Part shown: positions 18,355 to 30,300 of the stretch, in pieces
Layout: each line of letters begins with the position of its first letter
How positions within the stretch are numbered: the first letter of the stretch is position 1
Assembly (NCBI GenBank): GCA_900596015.1
Contig: UVIF01000008.1
Coordinates: 1 to 64,000 of the forward strand
From: Pseudomonas viridiflava
GTDB taxonomy: Bacteria > Pseudomonadota > Gammaproteobacteria > Pseudomonadales > Pseudomonadaceae
DNA: 64,000 nt
Direction of reading: 5' to 3'
Notes under the pieces: generated by a model
What the model saw: the letters and a program-made list of their open reading frames with translations, nothing else
Databases searched by the model: none
What the model was told of the DNA's origin: nothing
Position numbers and translations under genes: made by a program

Positions 18355-18984
18355 TCAGGCATGCCCGCGGCGGGCGAACAGCAGGCCAACGCCTGCCAGC
18401 CCCAGCAAGCCACCACAGGCGCGATTGAAGCGACGTTTGGCCTGCACCGTATTCAGCCAGCGCTTGAGGTTTACGCCCAGGTACGCATACAGCCCAACCG
18501 CGACCCATTCCAAAACCAGAAACAGCGCGCCGAGCACCGCAAACTGGGCCCCAACGGGTTGTTGCGGATCGACGAACTGCGGCAGGAACGCGGTAAATAT
18601 CAGGATCGCCTTGGGGTTACCCGCGGCGATCAGGAACTCGCGGCGCAGCATCCGCCACAGGTTGGTACCACCGGCCGTGGAGTCCGCTGCCATGTCGACG
18701 GGCTCGCTGGTCCACAGGCTCCACGCCAGCCACAGCAGGTAGAGCGCGCCCACCGTCTTGATGGCCAGAAACAACCATTCGGATGCAAACAACACCGCCG
18801 CCAGCCCCATGGCCGCCAGCGCGATCATCGCGCTGAATGCTACCAGCCGCCCGAACCCGGCCAGGCACGCGGCCCTGTAGCCGTGGTGGGCGGCATTGTT
18901 GATGGACAACAGGTTGTTTGGCCCTGGGGCCATGTTCAGGGCAAAGCAGGCGGGGATGAAAAGCAGGAGGGTGGTGAGGTCCAT
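18355..18984 (-). CDS. LysE/RhtB-family amino-acid exporter
   Basis: A 209-residue inner-membrane protein with six hydrophobic segments and the family motif APGPNNLLS near residue 20. It also has the NPKAILIFTAFLPQF stretch typical of RhtB/LysE exporters. Such proteins export amino acids or homoserine lactone-type compounds; the substrate here is unknown. The start is chosen at the ATG at 18984 (MDLTTLLLF). An upstream in-frame start adds 16 charged residues that are not family-like. Confidence 0.88.
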   Translation of the reverse strand: MDLTTLLLFIPACFALNMAPGPNNLLSINNAAHHGYRAACLAGFGRLVAFSAMIALAAMGLAAVLFASEWLFLAIKTVGALYLLWLAWSLWTSEPVDMAADSTAGGTNLWRMLRREFLIAAGNPKAILIFTAFLPQFVDPQQPVGAQFAVLGALFLVLEWVAVGLYAYLGVNLKRWLNTVQAKRRFNRACGGLLGLAGVGLLFARRGHA

Positions 18985-19614
18985 TTTTCTGCGTCTCTTT
19001 CGCGAGAGGGAACCGAGGTACTCGAAGATCACCTGGAGAATGTAGGGAAACCCTCGCCAAGCCGCAACGTTGATACCTCAGCCGTCGCTTCACATCGGTC
19101 CAGATCAGCTAGGAAAGTGAACGCAACAATGCGTCGACGAGCCGAAGTTCTCATTGTGATTTGGCGGGCTGAATGCTTTACACCACCTGTTAAAATTTAT
19201 TGCTACCAAATTCGGATTTGTTTCGACAATTTTGGCCTTTTACTTGTCGAGGTTGCGAAGATCGGCAAGCTTTATTGCATCGGTCAGAACTACAAAACGC
19301 TGTCTATAAGACTTTGCCTACGAGCGGGTAGGGAAATGTTCAAGCCTCGAGTCACCCGTGGTCTAACGGTATAAGTGCATTAAATTTAGCTAAGCTACTG
19401 ATTTAGATCGTAAATAAACCATGTCGTCGCTGGGCGTACTGCTAGTTGCTGACCTAAAAAACTATAGCGACTAATAAAGTTATTTCTGAAGATCTCAAAG
19501 AGCCCAGATGCTGTCGAATATGGACACATATGATCTTTGACGTGAATTTGATGGCTAAATATCATTCCGCTGCATTGAGTAGATACAAGACCTCTCCGGT
19601 GTCAGGGATTGAAT
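18985..19614. other. Gap upstream of the CDI locus
   Basis: About 630 bp without a supported gene. Base composition turns AT-rich from about 19130, which may mark the left edge of the acquired CDI block. The only signal I can support is a sigma-70-like promoter at 19537-19565 in front of cdiB. Confidence 0.5.
19537..19565 (+). promoter_or_regulatory. Sigma-70-like promoter of the cdi operon
   Basis: TTGACG (5 of 6) at 19537-19542, a 17-bp spacer and TATCAT (5 of 6) at 19560-19565 lie about 50 bp before the cdiB start. It is the best promoter in the AT-rich gap. Confidence 0.5.
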
Positions 19615-21324
19615 ATGTGGGTAATAGCAGCGCGCTATATAACGTGGTATTTCGTAGCCTGCATTTTCTTTGTAACTCAGGCCTTCGCCGCTGCCACTAC
19701 CCCGGGCGAGCAGGACTTCATTCGCGACCGTCAGGATCGCCTGCTTCAAGAGCAGCGGCAGCGCCTCGAGGAGCTCAAGAACCTGCCTGGTGAGCAACTC
19801 AGCGCTGCTGCGCCTCCAGCCGTGGAGGATGCTCGCTGCTTCACCATTCAGCGTATCGACATCCAGGGCGCCGATGCCCTTGCTCCTGCCCAAAAGGTCG
19901 AACTCGTGCAGCCGTACCTGGGCAAGTGCCTGGGTGTTGCGCAACTCAACGAGTTGCTGGGGGGCGTCACCGATCGCTATCTGCAACTGGGGCTGGTCAC
20001 CAGTCGTGCCTACCTGCCGCAACAGGACCTGTCCACCGGCATCCTCACGCTTCAAGTGGTTGAAGGCCGCCTGGAAGGCATTCGACCTGCCGATGACAGC
20101 GGGTTATCGCCACGGGAAGTGAACATGGCGTTTCCGGGCCATGTAGGCGAGCTGCTCGATTTGCGTGAAGTCGAGCAGCTGGTCGACCAGCTCAATCGCC
20201 TGCCGTCCAACGGTGCGCAAATGGAGCTGGCGCCTGGCGAGGCGGTGGGGGGCAGTACCGTGCTGGTCAGGAATTCTGCACAAAAGCCTTGGCGTGCTTC
20301 GCTGTCGCGCAACAACGGTGGTCAGCGCAGCACCGGTCAGCAGCAGTGGGGTGCGGGTCTTGATTGGGACAGCCCATTGGGCCTGGCCGACCAGTTGGTG
20401 CTGCGTGGCAGCCACGATGCGGTCAGCGACCATCATCGCGGCTCCAAAAGCACCACGGCGTACTACAGCGTGCCGTGGGGCTGGTGGAACTTCAATTATT
20501 CCTACAGCCAGAGCGAATACGGCTCGCAGGCTTATGGCAACGGGTTCGCCTTCAAGCAAAACGGTGACAGCCAGAATCATCAGTTTCGCGCCGAGCGCGT
20601 GATACATCGCGACTCGGTCAGCAAAACATCGATCAACGGCGGCCTGGCCTACTTGCGCAGCAACAACTACTTGAGCGGCAACCGCCTGGAAGTCAGCAGC
20701 AACCGCATCAGCGAGGCCCAGTTCGGTATCAACCACGGCCGCCGGATCGGCAATGCGTTCGTCAACCTCGATCTGGGCATGCAACAAGGCATCGGTGCCT
20801 TCGACGCGCAAAGTCGCAAGATCGAACAGCACAGCGATCCCAACGATCGCTATCGCAAATACACCGCCACCTTGAGCTATCTGCAGGGCTTCAACCTCTG
20901 GGGCGAAACGTTCAGCTTCACCAGCCTGGCTAGCGGGCAACGCAGTGAAGATGTGCTTTTCAGCCCGCAACGCATGAGCCTGAGCGGGCAGTCGTCGATG
21001 CGTGGGATCAGGGACCAGAACCTGTCTGGCGACAGCGGCGGCTATTGGCGCAACGACCTGCGCTGGACGCGTCCGGTAAACCTCGCCTGGTTACGACCTG
21101 CCCTTGATGAATATGGCATCGGCCTGGGCTACGACCAAGGTGTGATCCGCAGTGATCGTCACAACGACGACCAGCATGGTCGCGTGTCCAGCAACTCGGT
21201 CGAGTTGTTCGCCCGCGGCCAGCATTTCGCGACGTCGGTGACCTTCGCCCACTCGCTGGAACGCCCCGACGCACTGAGCGATCGCGAAACACCGATCCAC
21301 TTTCGCCTAGACCTCTTTCTCTGA
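19615..21324 (+). CDS. cdiB: Two-partner secretion outer-membrane transporter CdiB (TpsB/FhaC family)
   Basis: A 569-residue Omp85-superfamily transporter that exports CdiA across the outer membrane. It has a signal peptide (about residues 1-25, ending AFA) and a helical plug region rich in Q, R and E. The first POTRA domain begins around residue 76 (FTIQRIDIQGADAL), and a C-terminal 16-strand barrel bears the L6-loop motif SSMRGIRDQNLSGDSG near 460. It ends in Phe-Leu, barrel-like. The ATG at 19615 is preferred over a TTG at 19609 because the ribosome site GGGA at 19604-19607 is correctly spaced only for the ATG. It lies 25 bp upstream of cdiA in the usual B-A-I order. Confidence 0.93.
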   Translation: MWVIAARYITWYFVACIFFVTQAFAAATTPGEQDFIRDRQDRLLQEQRQRLEELKNLPGEQLSAAAPPAVEDARCFTIQRIDIQGADALAPAQKVELVQPYLGKCLGVAQLNELLGGVTDRYLQLGLVTSRAYLPQQDLSTGILTLQVVEGRLEGIRPADDSGLSPREVNMAFPGHVGELLDLREVEQLVDQLNRLPSNGAQMELAPGEAVGGSTVLVRNSAQKPWRASLSRNNGGQRSTGQQQWGAGLDWDSPLGLADQLVLRGSHDAVSDHHRGSKSTTAYYSVPWGWWNFNYSYSQSEYGSQAYGNGFAFKQNGDSQNHQFRAERVIHRDSVSKTSINGGLAYLRSNNYLSGNRLEVSSNRISEAQFGINHGRRIGNAFVNLDLGMQQGIGAFDAQSRKIEQHSDPNDRYRKYTATLSYLQGFNLWGETFSFTSLASGQRSEDVLFSPQRMSLSGQSSMRGIRDQNLSGDSGGYWRNDLRWTRPVNLAWLRPALDEYGIGLGYDQGVIRSDRHNDDQHGRVSSNSVELFARGQHFATSVTFAHSLERPDALSDRETPIHFRLDLFL

Positions 21325-21349
21325 TTTCACGTTTCAGTAGGTAATCAAC

Positions 21350-24300
21350 ATGGACGTTCGCCAGTTCGCTTTTCTGGCCCGACAAGCTTCGGCCCGAATT
21401 CAGCCCCGTGAGCAATTCTGCGGCTTGCCCAAGCGCGCGCTGGCGTTGCTGCTGGCCAACGTCATGTTCTGGCAACCGCTGTGGGCGCAAGCCGAAGGCA
21501 TCGTGGTCAGTGGTCCAGGCACCAGCCTGCAACAGGCCGGCAACGGTGTGCCGATCGTCAACATTGCCACACCCAATTCCTCAGGCCTGTCCCATAACCA
21601 GTACAAGGATTACAACGTCGGCAGCCAGGGCGTAATCCTCAACAACGCCACCGGCCGCACCCAGAACACTCAGCTGGGCGGCATCATCGTTGGCAATCCG
21701 AACCTGGCAGGCTCCGCCGCCAACGTCATTCTCAACGAAGTCACCGGCGGCAATTCCAGCCAGCTGCGTGGCTATACCGAAGTCGCCGGGCAGTCGGCCA
21801 AGGTCATTGTCGCCAACCCCTATGGCATGACGTGCAATGGTTGCGGCTTCATCAACACCCCGCAGGTGAGCCTGACCACCGGCAAGCCGATCGTCGAGAA
21901 CGGGCGGGTGCAGCGCTATCAGGTCGATGGCGGTGCGATCTCCATCGACGGCCAGGGCCTGAACGCCAGCAATGTCGATGGTTTCGAGATCATCACCCGC
22001 TCGGCCCAGATCAATGCACGGATCAACGCTGGCAATCTCGCCATCGTCGCAGGGCGCAACGATGTTGACGCCGCGACCCTGCAGGCCACCGCCCGTGGCG
22101 ATGACGGCTCGGCCAAGCCGCAATTGGCCATCGACAGTTCCGCGCTGGGTGGCATGTATGCAGGTGCGATCAAGCTGGTGGGCACCGAAGCCGGCGTCGG
22201 GGTGAAGCTGGCCGGCAATCTGGCGGCCAGCGCCGGTGACATCCAGCTCCACGCCAACGGTCACCTGAGCCTGGCCCAGGCAGCGACCAGCGGCGCCGTG
22301 AACGTCACGGCGCAAAGCCTCGACGTCCAAGGGCCAGTCTACGCAGGCAGCCAGTTGCGGGCGCAGACCCGTGGCAACTTGAATGTCAGCAACAACCTGG
22401 CCGCCCGCGACAGCATCGCCCTGAGCAGCGGCGGGCAGTTGACCAACAGCGGCATCATCGAAGCCGGGATCAATGGCGACAAAAGCCGCAACGCTCACGG
22501 TGACGTACGCCTCGACGCGCAAGCGATCAGTAACCGCAACAGCGTGGTCGCCAGCCGCAACCTTGACGTCGTCAGTGTGGGTGACGTTGATAACCAAGGC
22601 GCCACTCTGTCAGCACAGAACCGTCTCGCGACCAACGCTACCCGCTTGAACAATCGCGACCACGGACGATTACTCAGCGCCAATCTGATCAAGCTGGACA
22701 TAGGTGAAGTACACAACGATCACGGCCTGATCAGCAGCACCGGCGGCCTTGAAATCAACAGCAGTCGCCTGGTCAACAACGCAGGCAAGCTGAACAGCAG
22801 CACGATCGGCCTGCGCCTGGCGACGTTGGATAACGTTGCAGGGGTGATCTGGGCCGGACAAATGCTGGACATCAACGCCAGTGGCGCAATGAACAACCAG
22901 ACCGGCAGCCTCATCAGCCAAGGCAATCTGCAAGTGGTAGGTGGCGATCTGGACAATAGCGGCAATGGCCGGGTGATCGCCAAGGGTAATCTGGACATGA
23001 CCCTAAAAGGCGGCTTGGACAATCGCAAGGCCACCTTGCAAACCGAGCAGGCCCTGACCTTGACGAGTGCCAGCCTGAACAACAGCCAAAAGGGCCGCAT
23101 TAGTGCCAACCTCGCCAGCCAGGTGACCACCGGCGATTTTGACAACAGCAGCGAAGGTAGCCTGACCGGTGCCGATACCCTTACGCTGATCGCCAACCAG
23201 GTCGACAACCACAGCGCAGGTGTGATCGCCAGTAGCAAGGCCCTGAGCGCCCACTTCACCGGGCTGGACCTGCACCACGGCCAACTCTACAGCGACAGCA
23301 GCCTCACTCTGAACCTCAGTAATGGCGTGCTCGACAACCGCGGCGGTCGGCTGACAGCACCCACGCTGGTGCTGAACAACCTAGGCACCGTCAACAACCA
23401 GAACGGCGAAATCTCCAGCGCTCAGTCGTTCCTGCTCAAAGCGGCCAGCCTCGACAATGGCAGCGGCCGCGTGGTCAGCCAGCAAAGCCTGGCCCTGCGT
23501 ATCGCCGGTCTGATCGACAATTTCAGTGGGCGCATCTCAGCCACAGGCGTCGACCTGGCCGCAGGCAGTCTGAACAACGTGAATGGCGTGGTCACCAGCC
23601 GTCTCGGCCTGCTGGCCCGTATTGACGCGGCGCTGCTGAACCAGAACGGTGACTTGTCCAGCGCAGGTGTGACCCAGATCAGCGCCGCGAGCCTGGATAA
23701 CCGCGACGGCCAAGTGCTGGGTAACAACACGGTGCAGGCCAACATCAACGGCCTTCTCGACAACCGCAACGGCACCTTGCGCGGCGATAGCGGCTTGCAA
23801 GTCACCGTTGACCACCTGGACAACCGCGACAAGGGTGCGCTGCAAAGCCCGGCGACGGCGTACTTGACAGGCAAGACCCTGAACAACCAAGGCGGCCTGC
23901 TCAGCGCTGGCGCCCTGACCTTAACGCTTGATGAAGCCGACAACGGCGGCGGTCGTATCGCCAGCCAGTCCGAGTTGAACGCAGCCATCGGTATCCTTCG
24001 CCAACAGGGAGGCGAACTGGTCGCTCAAGGCCAATTGAGCCTCACCGGCGATCATCTGGACAACCGCAACGGTGGCCTGCTGGCCGCCAATCAGGCGCTG
24101 ACCCTAAAGGTCGACCACATCGACAACCGCGCCGGGAAAATAGCCGGCCTGACCGCACTGGACGTGACTGCCCAGCACCTGGACAACAGCGGCGGCAAGC
24201 TGTTGGCGGGTACCGAGCTCACGGCTCGTGTCGCTCAACTGATCAACCAGCAACAAGGCCTGCTGTTCGCCAAAGGCCAGTTGCACTTGAACGGCACCCG

Positions 24301-27300
24301 TCTGCTCAACAACAACGGCAAACTGACCAGCCTGCAAGCCATGACCCTGGATCTGTCGGGTGAACTCGACAACCAGCAAGGTCTGCTGACCAGCGAAGCT
24401 GCCTTGACCCTGGCGGCGATGGCCTTGCGCAATGACGGTGGCAGCCTGAGCAGTACGGGTAACTTGGTCATCACCAGCCAAGGCCTGTTGAGCAACCGTG
24501 GTGGCACGGTTATTTCCAATAGCGCCCTGACCCTGAAAACCGCCAGCTTGGACAATAGCCAGCAAGGTCTGCTCAGCGGCAAAGGTGCGATCAGCCTGCA
24601 CACAGGTGCTTTCGATAATCGCCAGGGCGGTCGTTTGACCGGCAGCGACACCCTGGGCCTGAGCGCGGGTCAAGTCAGCAATGGCGAAGAGGGTAGCATC
24701 ACCAGTACCAAGGCCCTCATGGCCAACCTTGCAGGGCTGGCTCAGCAGGGCGGCAAGCTGTACAGCAACACCGCATTGTCCCTGAACCTCAATGGCGGTG
24801 CGCTCGACAACCGTCAGGGCGTGATCAGCGCCCCGCAACTGAGTTTCGGCAACCTGGCAGCGGTCGATAACCAGGGCGGCGAAATCTCCGGCACCCAAGG
24901 CTTCGAACTGGTCGCAAACAGCCTGGACAACAGCTCAGGCAAAGTGCTTTCCAGTGAAAACCTGACCCTGCGTATCGACCAGATACTGAATAACCTCAAA
25001 GGCCTGGTATCGGCCCGCGGCCTTGTCTTGAACAGCGCCAGTCTGAGCAATCGACAAGGCCAGCTCAGCGGTCTTGGCACAATCGACATCACCTCTACGG
25101 GTCTGTTCGACAACCGCGCCGGAACCGTGATCGGCGACCACCTGCTGCGGGTGCAGGCAGGTGCCATCGACAACCGCGAGGGTGAGATTGCTGGCAAGCA
25201 AGATATCGAGGTCCGCACCGCAGGGCTGGACAACCAGAACGGCAAACTGATCGCCGAAGGCGCGTTGCTGCTCGCGGGCGCGCATCTGGACAACCGCCAG
25301 AACGGGTTGGTGGCGGCTACCCAGGCGCTGAACGTGCACGTCGACACCCTGGACAACCGTAGTGGCGAATTGTCTTCACAGGCGGACATCGAGCTGTCCG
25401 GTGACCAACTCGACAACGACGATGCCGGCCAGGTGTTGGCCCAAGGCAGCCTGATCCTCGCCTACGCCAAAGTCATCAACCGCGCCAAGGGCCTGCTGTT
25501 CGGCAAAGCCGGTATCGACCTGCGAGCAGACAGCCTGGACAACAGCGGTGGGCGCCTGCTCAGCCAGCGCAAGATCGATCTCCTGCTCACCGGTGCAGCC
25601 CTCAACCAGAAAGGTCTGATCAGCAGCGAGGGGGCGTTGCACCTGAATGTCGGCAGCCTCGACAACGCGGGCGGCAAGCTGTCCAGTGCAGGCCTGCTGA
25701 CCCTGGACAGCCGCGGCCTGATCTTGAACCGCGGTGGCGAACTGGTCACCGATCAAGGCCTGACCCTTTCCAGTGCCGGCCTGGACAACAGCCAGGGCGG
25801 CCGCATCAGCGGCAAGGGTGCAGTGAAGCTGACGACCGGCGCGTTCAACAACGATGGTGGGGAGGTCAGCAGTGCCAACACTCTCGATCTGAGCGCGCAG
25901 CAGGTCAGCAACCTCGGCGGCCGCATCGGCAGCCAGTTCGCCCTGACGGCCACTCTGCAAGGGCTGGCCACGCGGGCGGGGCAGTTTTTCAGCAACAGTG
26001 CCCTGACGCTGGACCTCAACGGCGGTGACCTGGACAACCGTCAAGGCCTGCTCAACGCACCGGAACTGACCTTGCACAACATCGGCGCCGTGAACAACCA
26101 GGGCGGTGAAATCTCCAGCGGTCAAGCCTTCACCCTCAAGGCCCGCAGCCTGGAAAACAGCGGGGGCAAGCTGCTCAGCAACCAGACGCTGACTCTGCAC
26201 ATCGAACAGGCCCTGGCCAACCTCAAAGGCCAGATTGCCGCCGCCGCGCTCAGCGTGCAGGTCGGTAGCCTGGACAACAGCGAAGGCGTGCTCACCAGCC
26301 GCAGCGATCTGAACATGACCAGCCAGGGCAGCCTGCTCAACCGCAGCAATGGCCTGATCAACGCTGCAACCGTGCTGGACATTCACAGCGCCGACCTCGA
26401 CAACCAAGGCGGCCAATTGCTCGGCAACCACGCTGTGCGTCTGGATCTCAATGGTGGCACGCTGAACAACAGCGTCGGCTTGATCAACGGCGAAGGCCCT
26501 CTGACCTTCAACCGCATCGGCGCCGTCGACAATCGCAACGGCGAGATCTCCAGCAATCAGGGTTACACCCTGGCCAGTGCGCAGCTCGACAACCGTGCTG
26601 GCAAAATCATCAGCAGCGGCCAGCTGTCCGTCATCAGTGGCGCCATCATCAACCGTAATGGCCTGCTGTCCGGTTGGCAGGGTGTGCATCTGCAGGGCAG
26701 CAGCCTGGACAACCGCGACAACGGCACCGTTTCCAGCCGCGAAGGCAACCTGGCGGTCAACCTGAGCGGAGCGCTGCTCAACAGCAACGCCGGTGCGCTG
26801 GCCAGCGCCGGACGTCTGGACATCGACAGTGCCCGCCTGGACAACAGCCAAGGCGGCATGCTGAGCAGTGGCGCCGGACAAAGCCTGACCGTGCAAGACA
26901 CGCTCGACAACAGCGAGGACGGTCTGATCGACAGCGGCGCAGAACTGACCGTTCAAGCCGCAGATCTGAGCAACCGCGCCGGGACCGTCAACAGTCAGCA
27001 GGACCTGAGCTTTACCGGTACGCAACTGGACAATACCAGTGGCCGATGGGTCAGCAACGGCAGCATAACGCTCGACTTGCTGGGGACCCTGATCAATGCC
27101 CAAGGCAAATTCGCCAGCGGCGGCCCTTTGCGCATTCAGCGCGCTGCGCACATCGACAACCAAGGTGGGCAACTGGTCAGCAAAAGTCTGCTGAGCCTGC
27201 TCACCGGCAGCCTGGACAACCGCAACCGTGGCACGCTGGCGGCGCTCGATCAACTGACCGTGGACGCCAGCGGTACCGTACAGAACGGCGCCGACGGTTT

Positions 27301-30300
27301 GATCTACAGCCAGAATGGCGCCGTCAGCCTCAGCGCCGCTGAGCTGGAAAACGGCGGCGGTGCCGTGCAGAGCCAGACCGGCCTGACGCTGCACACCCGT
27401 GGCGCGATCAACAACGCCAACGGTCGTCTCATCGCCCAGAACGGCGACCTGATACTGAATGCCGGGAGCCTGGACAACCGCGGCGGCATCCTTTCCAGCC
27501 TGCGCGGCGCTCTTGAAGCGAGTATGGCCGGTAGCCTGCTCAACGCTCAGGGCACCCTGCAAGGCCAGCGCCTGACCTTGTTGGCCCTGGCCGGCCTCGA
27601 CAACCAGAACGGCCGCATCGCCGCGCAGAGTGGCGACGCCAGCATCACCACCGCAGAACTCAACAACAGCGCAGGCGGCCTGTATGCAAAAGGTCTGATC
27701 GACGTCAACGCCAACACCCTCACCAACGCCGGCCAGATGGCCGGCGGCCGTGTGCGTTTTGCCCTGGGCGGTACGCTGATCAACCGCTCCGGCATCATCG
27801 AGAGCGACTCCTTCTTCGACATCACCGCGGCCAACCTCGATAACCAAGGCGGCACCTTGCGTGCACTCGGCACGGACGACGCTTCGGTATATCGCGTAGG
27901 CGGTGTGCTGGATAACCAGGGTGGCGTGATCGAGATTGCGAACGCCGATCTGACGGTCGAAGCAGGCAGCTTCCGCAATACCAACGGCTCTCTGCTGCAC
28001 GTAGGCCTGGGTGAATTCAATATCTCCAGCGCCAACGTCACCGCCGCTGGTGGCAGCCTGGTCACCCGTGGTGCCCTGACCCTCAATGCCGACAGCTGGA
28101 CCAACAGCGGCGTGCTGCAAGCAGGGCGCCTGACCATCAAGGTCGGCAACTTTCACCAGACCGCCAGCGGCCAATTGCTCGCTTCGCAGAGCCTGCGCGG
28201 TGAAGGCGTCAACTGGAGCAACGACGGCAAGCTGGCCAGTGACGGTGACCTGTCGCTGAGCATCGGCGGCACCTTGCTCAATCGGGGCCGCATCACTTCT
28301 GTGGACGCCGCCGGGATCACGGCCGGTAACATCGACAACTACGGCACCCTCGGCAGTGCCCAATCCCTCACACTCAAGACCGGCGCCTTGCTCAACGAGC
28401 AGGGACTGCTCTTCAGCGGCGGTGACATGGGCTTGCAGGTCGACACCTTCACCAACCGCTACGCCGACGTCTACAGCCTGGCCAATCTGAGCATCGATCG
28501 GGACGGCAATGGCGGCCACGCCAGGCTGATTCGCAACAGCTCCTCGACGCTGGAAAGTGACGGCAGCATGAGCCTGGCTGCCAGCACCATCGAAAACGTG
28601 CGCGAAGTGCTCACCGTCAATGACGCCGGCATCTACACCGGCAAGATCTACCAGGTGGCCTGTACCGAGGGCGTCAACGCCGGCGACTGTTCGGGCAAAC
28701 GCAATTTCGTCTTCGAAGTCCTGGAACGCCAAAAGCTGGAAGTCACCGAAGCGAGCCAGGCATCGAGCATCACCGCAGGCGGCAACCTGAGTTTCAACGG
28801 CGGCGACCTGCTCAACCAGAGCAGCACCATTGCCACGGGCGGCAACCTGAACGCCTCGGTCACCAATCTGTTCAACCTCGGCATCGAAACGGGTGATACC
28901 GAATACGTGCGCACCTTCCGCACCAACCGCCAGCGAGGTGCAGGCGGGCTGTTCACGGAAGCCAATGCCTTCAATGCGCAGTACTGGCTTGAAGGTGATC
29001 GGTACGATGCCAACAACGTGAGTGGCCTGGAAGCCGGTATCGGCCATTTCCTCGCCTACATGGAGGCCGAGCTCCCGGAATTCGCTCGTGTGACACAACT
29101 GGCCATCGGCGATCAACGCTATGCAGCGGTCATTCAAGCGGTTGGCGACGTCAATATAACCGCACAGAACAACTTCGACAGCAGCGTGGTACGCAACGAC
29201 TACCACTACGTCGGCAGCGGTGCACGCGCCGACACCAGTGCTTCAGGCAGCGATTTCAGCACCCGAGTCAGTCTCGACGCACAACTGCCTCCCGATCTTG
29301 CCCAGCAACAGATCAACCCGCTCTCGCTGCCGGGCTTCAGCCTGCCTACCGCGCAACACGGCCTGTTCCGTCTCAGCGACCAAGCCGCCACCGACACCGC
29401 CGCCAAACAGGCCGATGCCGCCCTGCACCGCTGGACACTCGGCAGCGCGAGTATCGATGTGGCCCAGCGGACCCAGACCGCCGACATCAGCCAAGGCCGT
29501 ACCTTTCAGGTAGAAGGCCAGGCGTCTGTCGAGCTTGCCGACCGCGATGTTCAAGTTGCGTCGCACCAGACAACAGATATCGACAACCTGCCCGGCGCCA
29601 TTACCGTCGCCGATCTGAGTCCTTCGCCGGCGCCCGATCTGTTGCTGCCCGGTCGCACCGACGCGGAGGCTGCGATCGGCAACACCCAGGCCACAGGGAC
29701 CGCTACGGCCGATTTGCAGGCGCAAACCGGCGTCGATGCATACACCATCAACCGCGTCCAGGGCCTGCCCGAAACGCAGAGCACCACACCGGCACACAAA
29801 TACCTGATCGAAACCAACCCGGCACTCACCGACCTCAAGCAATTTCTGAGCTCGGACTACCTGCTTGCAGGCCTGGGCTACAATCCGGACGAAAGCGCCA
29901 AGCGCCTGGGCGACGGATTCTACGAACAGAAGCTGATCCAGCAGGCTTTGGTCGCCCGCACCGGCCAACGCTTCATCGACGGCCAGCACTCCGACGAAGC
30001 GATGTTCAAGTACCTGATGAACAACGCCATCGCCAGCAAGCAACAGCTCAACCTGTCGGTAGGCACCACGCTGACCTCGGCGCAAGTCGCAGCACTGACC
30101 CACGACATCGTCTGGCTGGAAGAGTACAAGGTCAACGGCCAAAACGTGCTGGTGCCCGTGCTGTACCTGGCTCATGCCAACAACCGCCTCGGCCCCAACG
30201 GCGCGCTGGTCGCCGGCCGCGACGTCAACCTGGTTTCCGGTAACGATCTCACCAACGCAGGCACCCTGAAAGCCAGCAACAACCTTAGCGCCAGCGCCGG

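Noticed and set aside
19358..19375. tRNA-like string gtggtctaacggtataag upstream of the CDI locus
   Set aside because: No acceptor, anticodon or T-arm pairing around it; not a tRNA.
25376..29206. 1276-codon minus-strand ORF inside cdiA
   Set aside because: Antisense to the FHA repeats, low-complexity VVQA/AVVEQ-type composition, no ribosome site; cdiA has clear TPS and repeat motifs.
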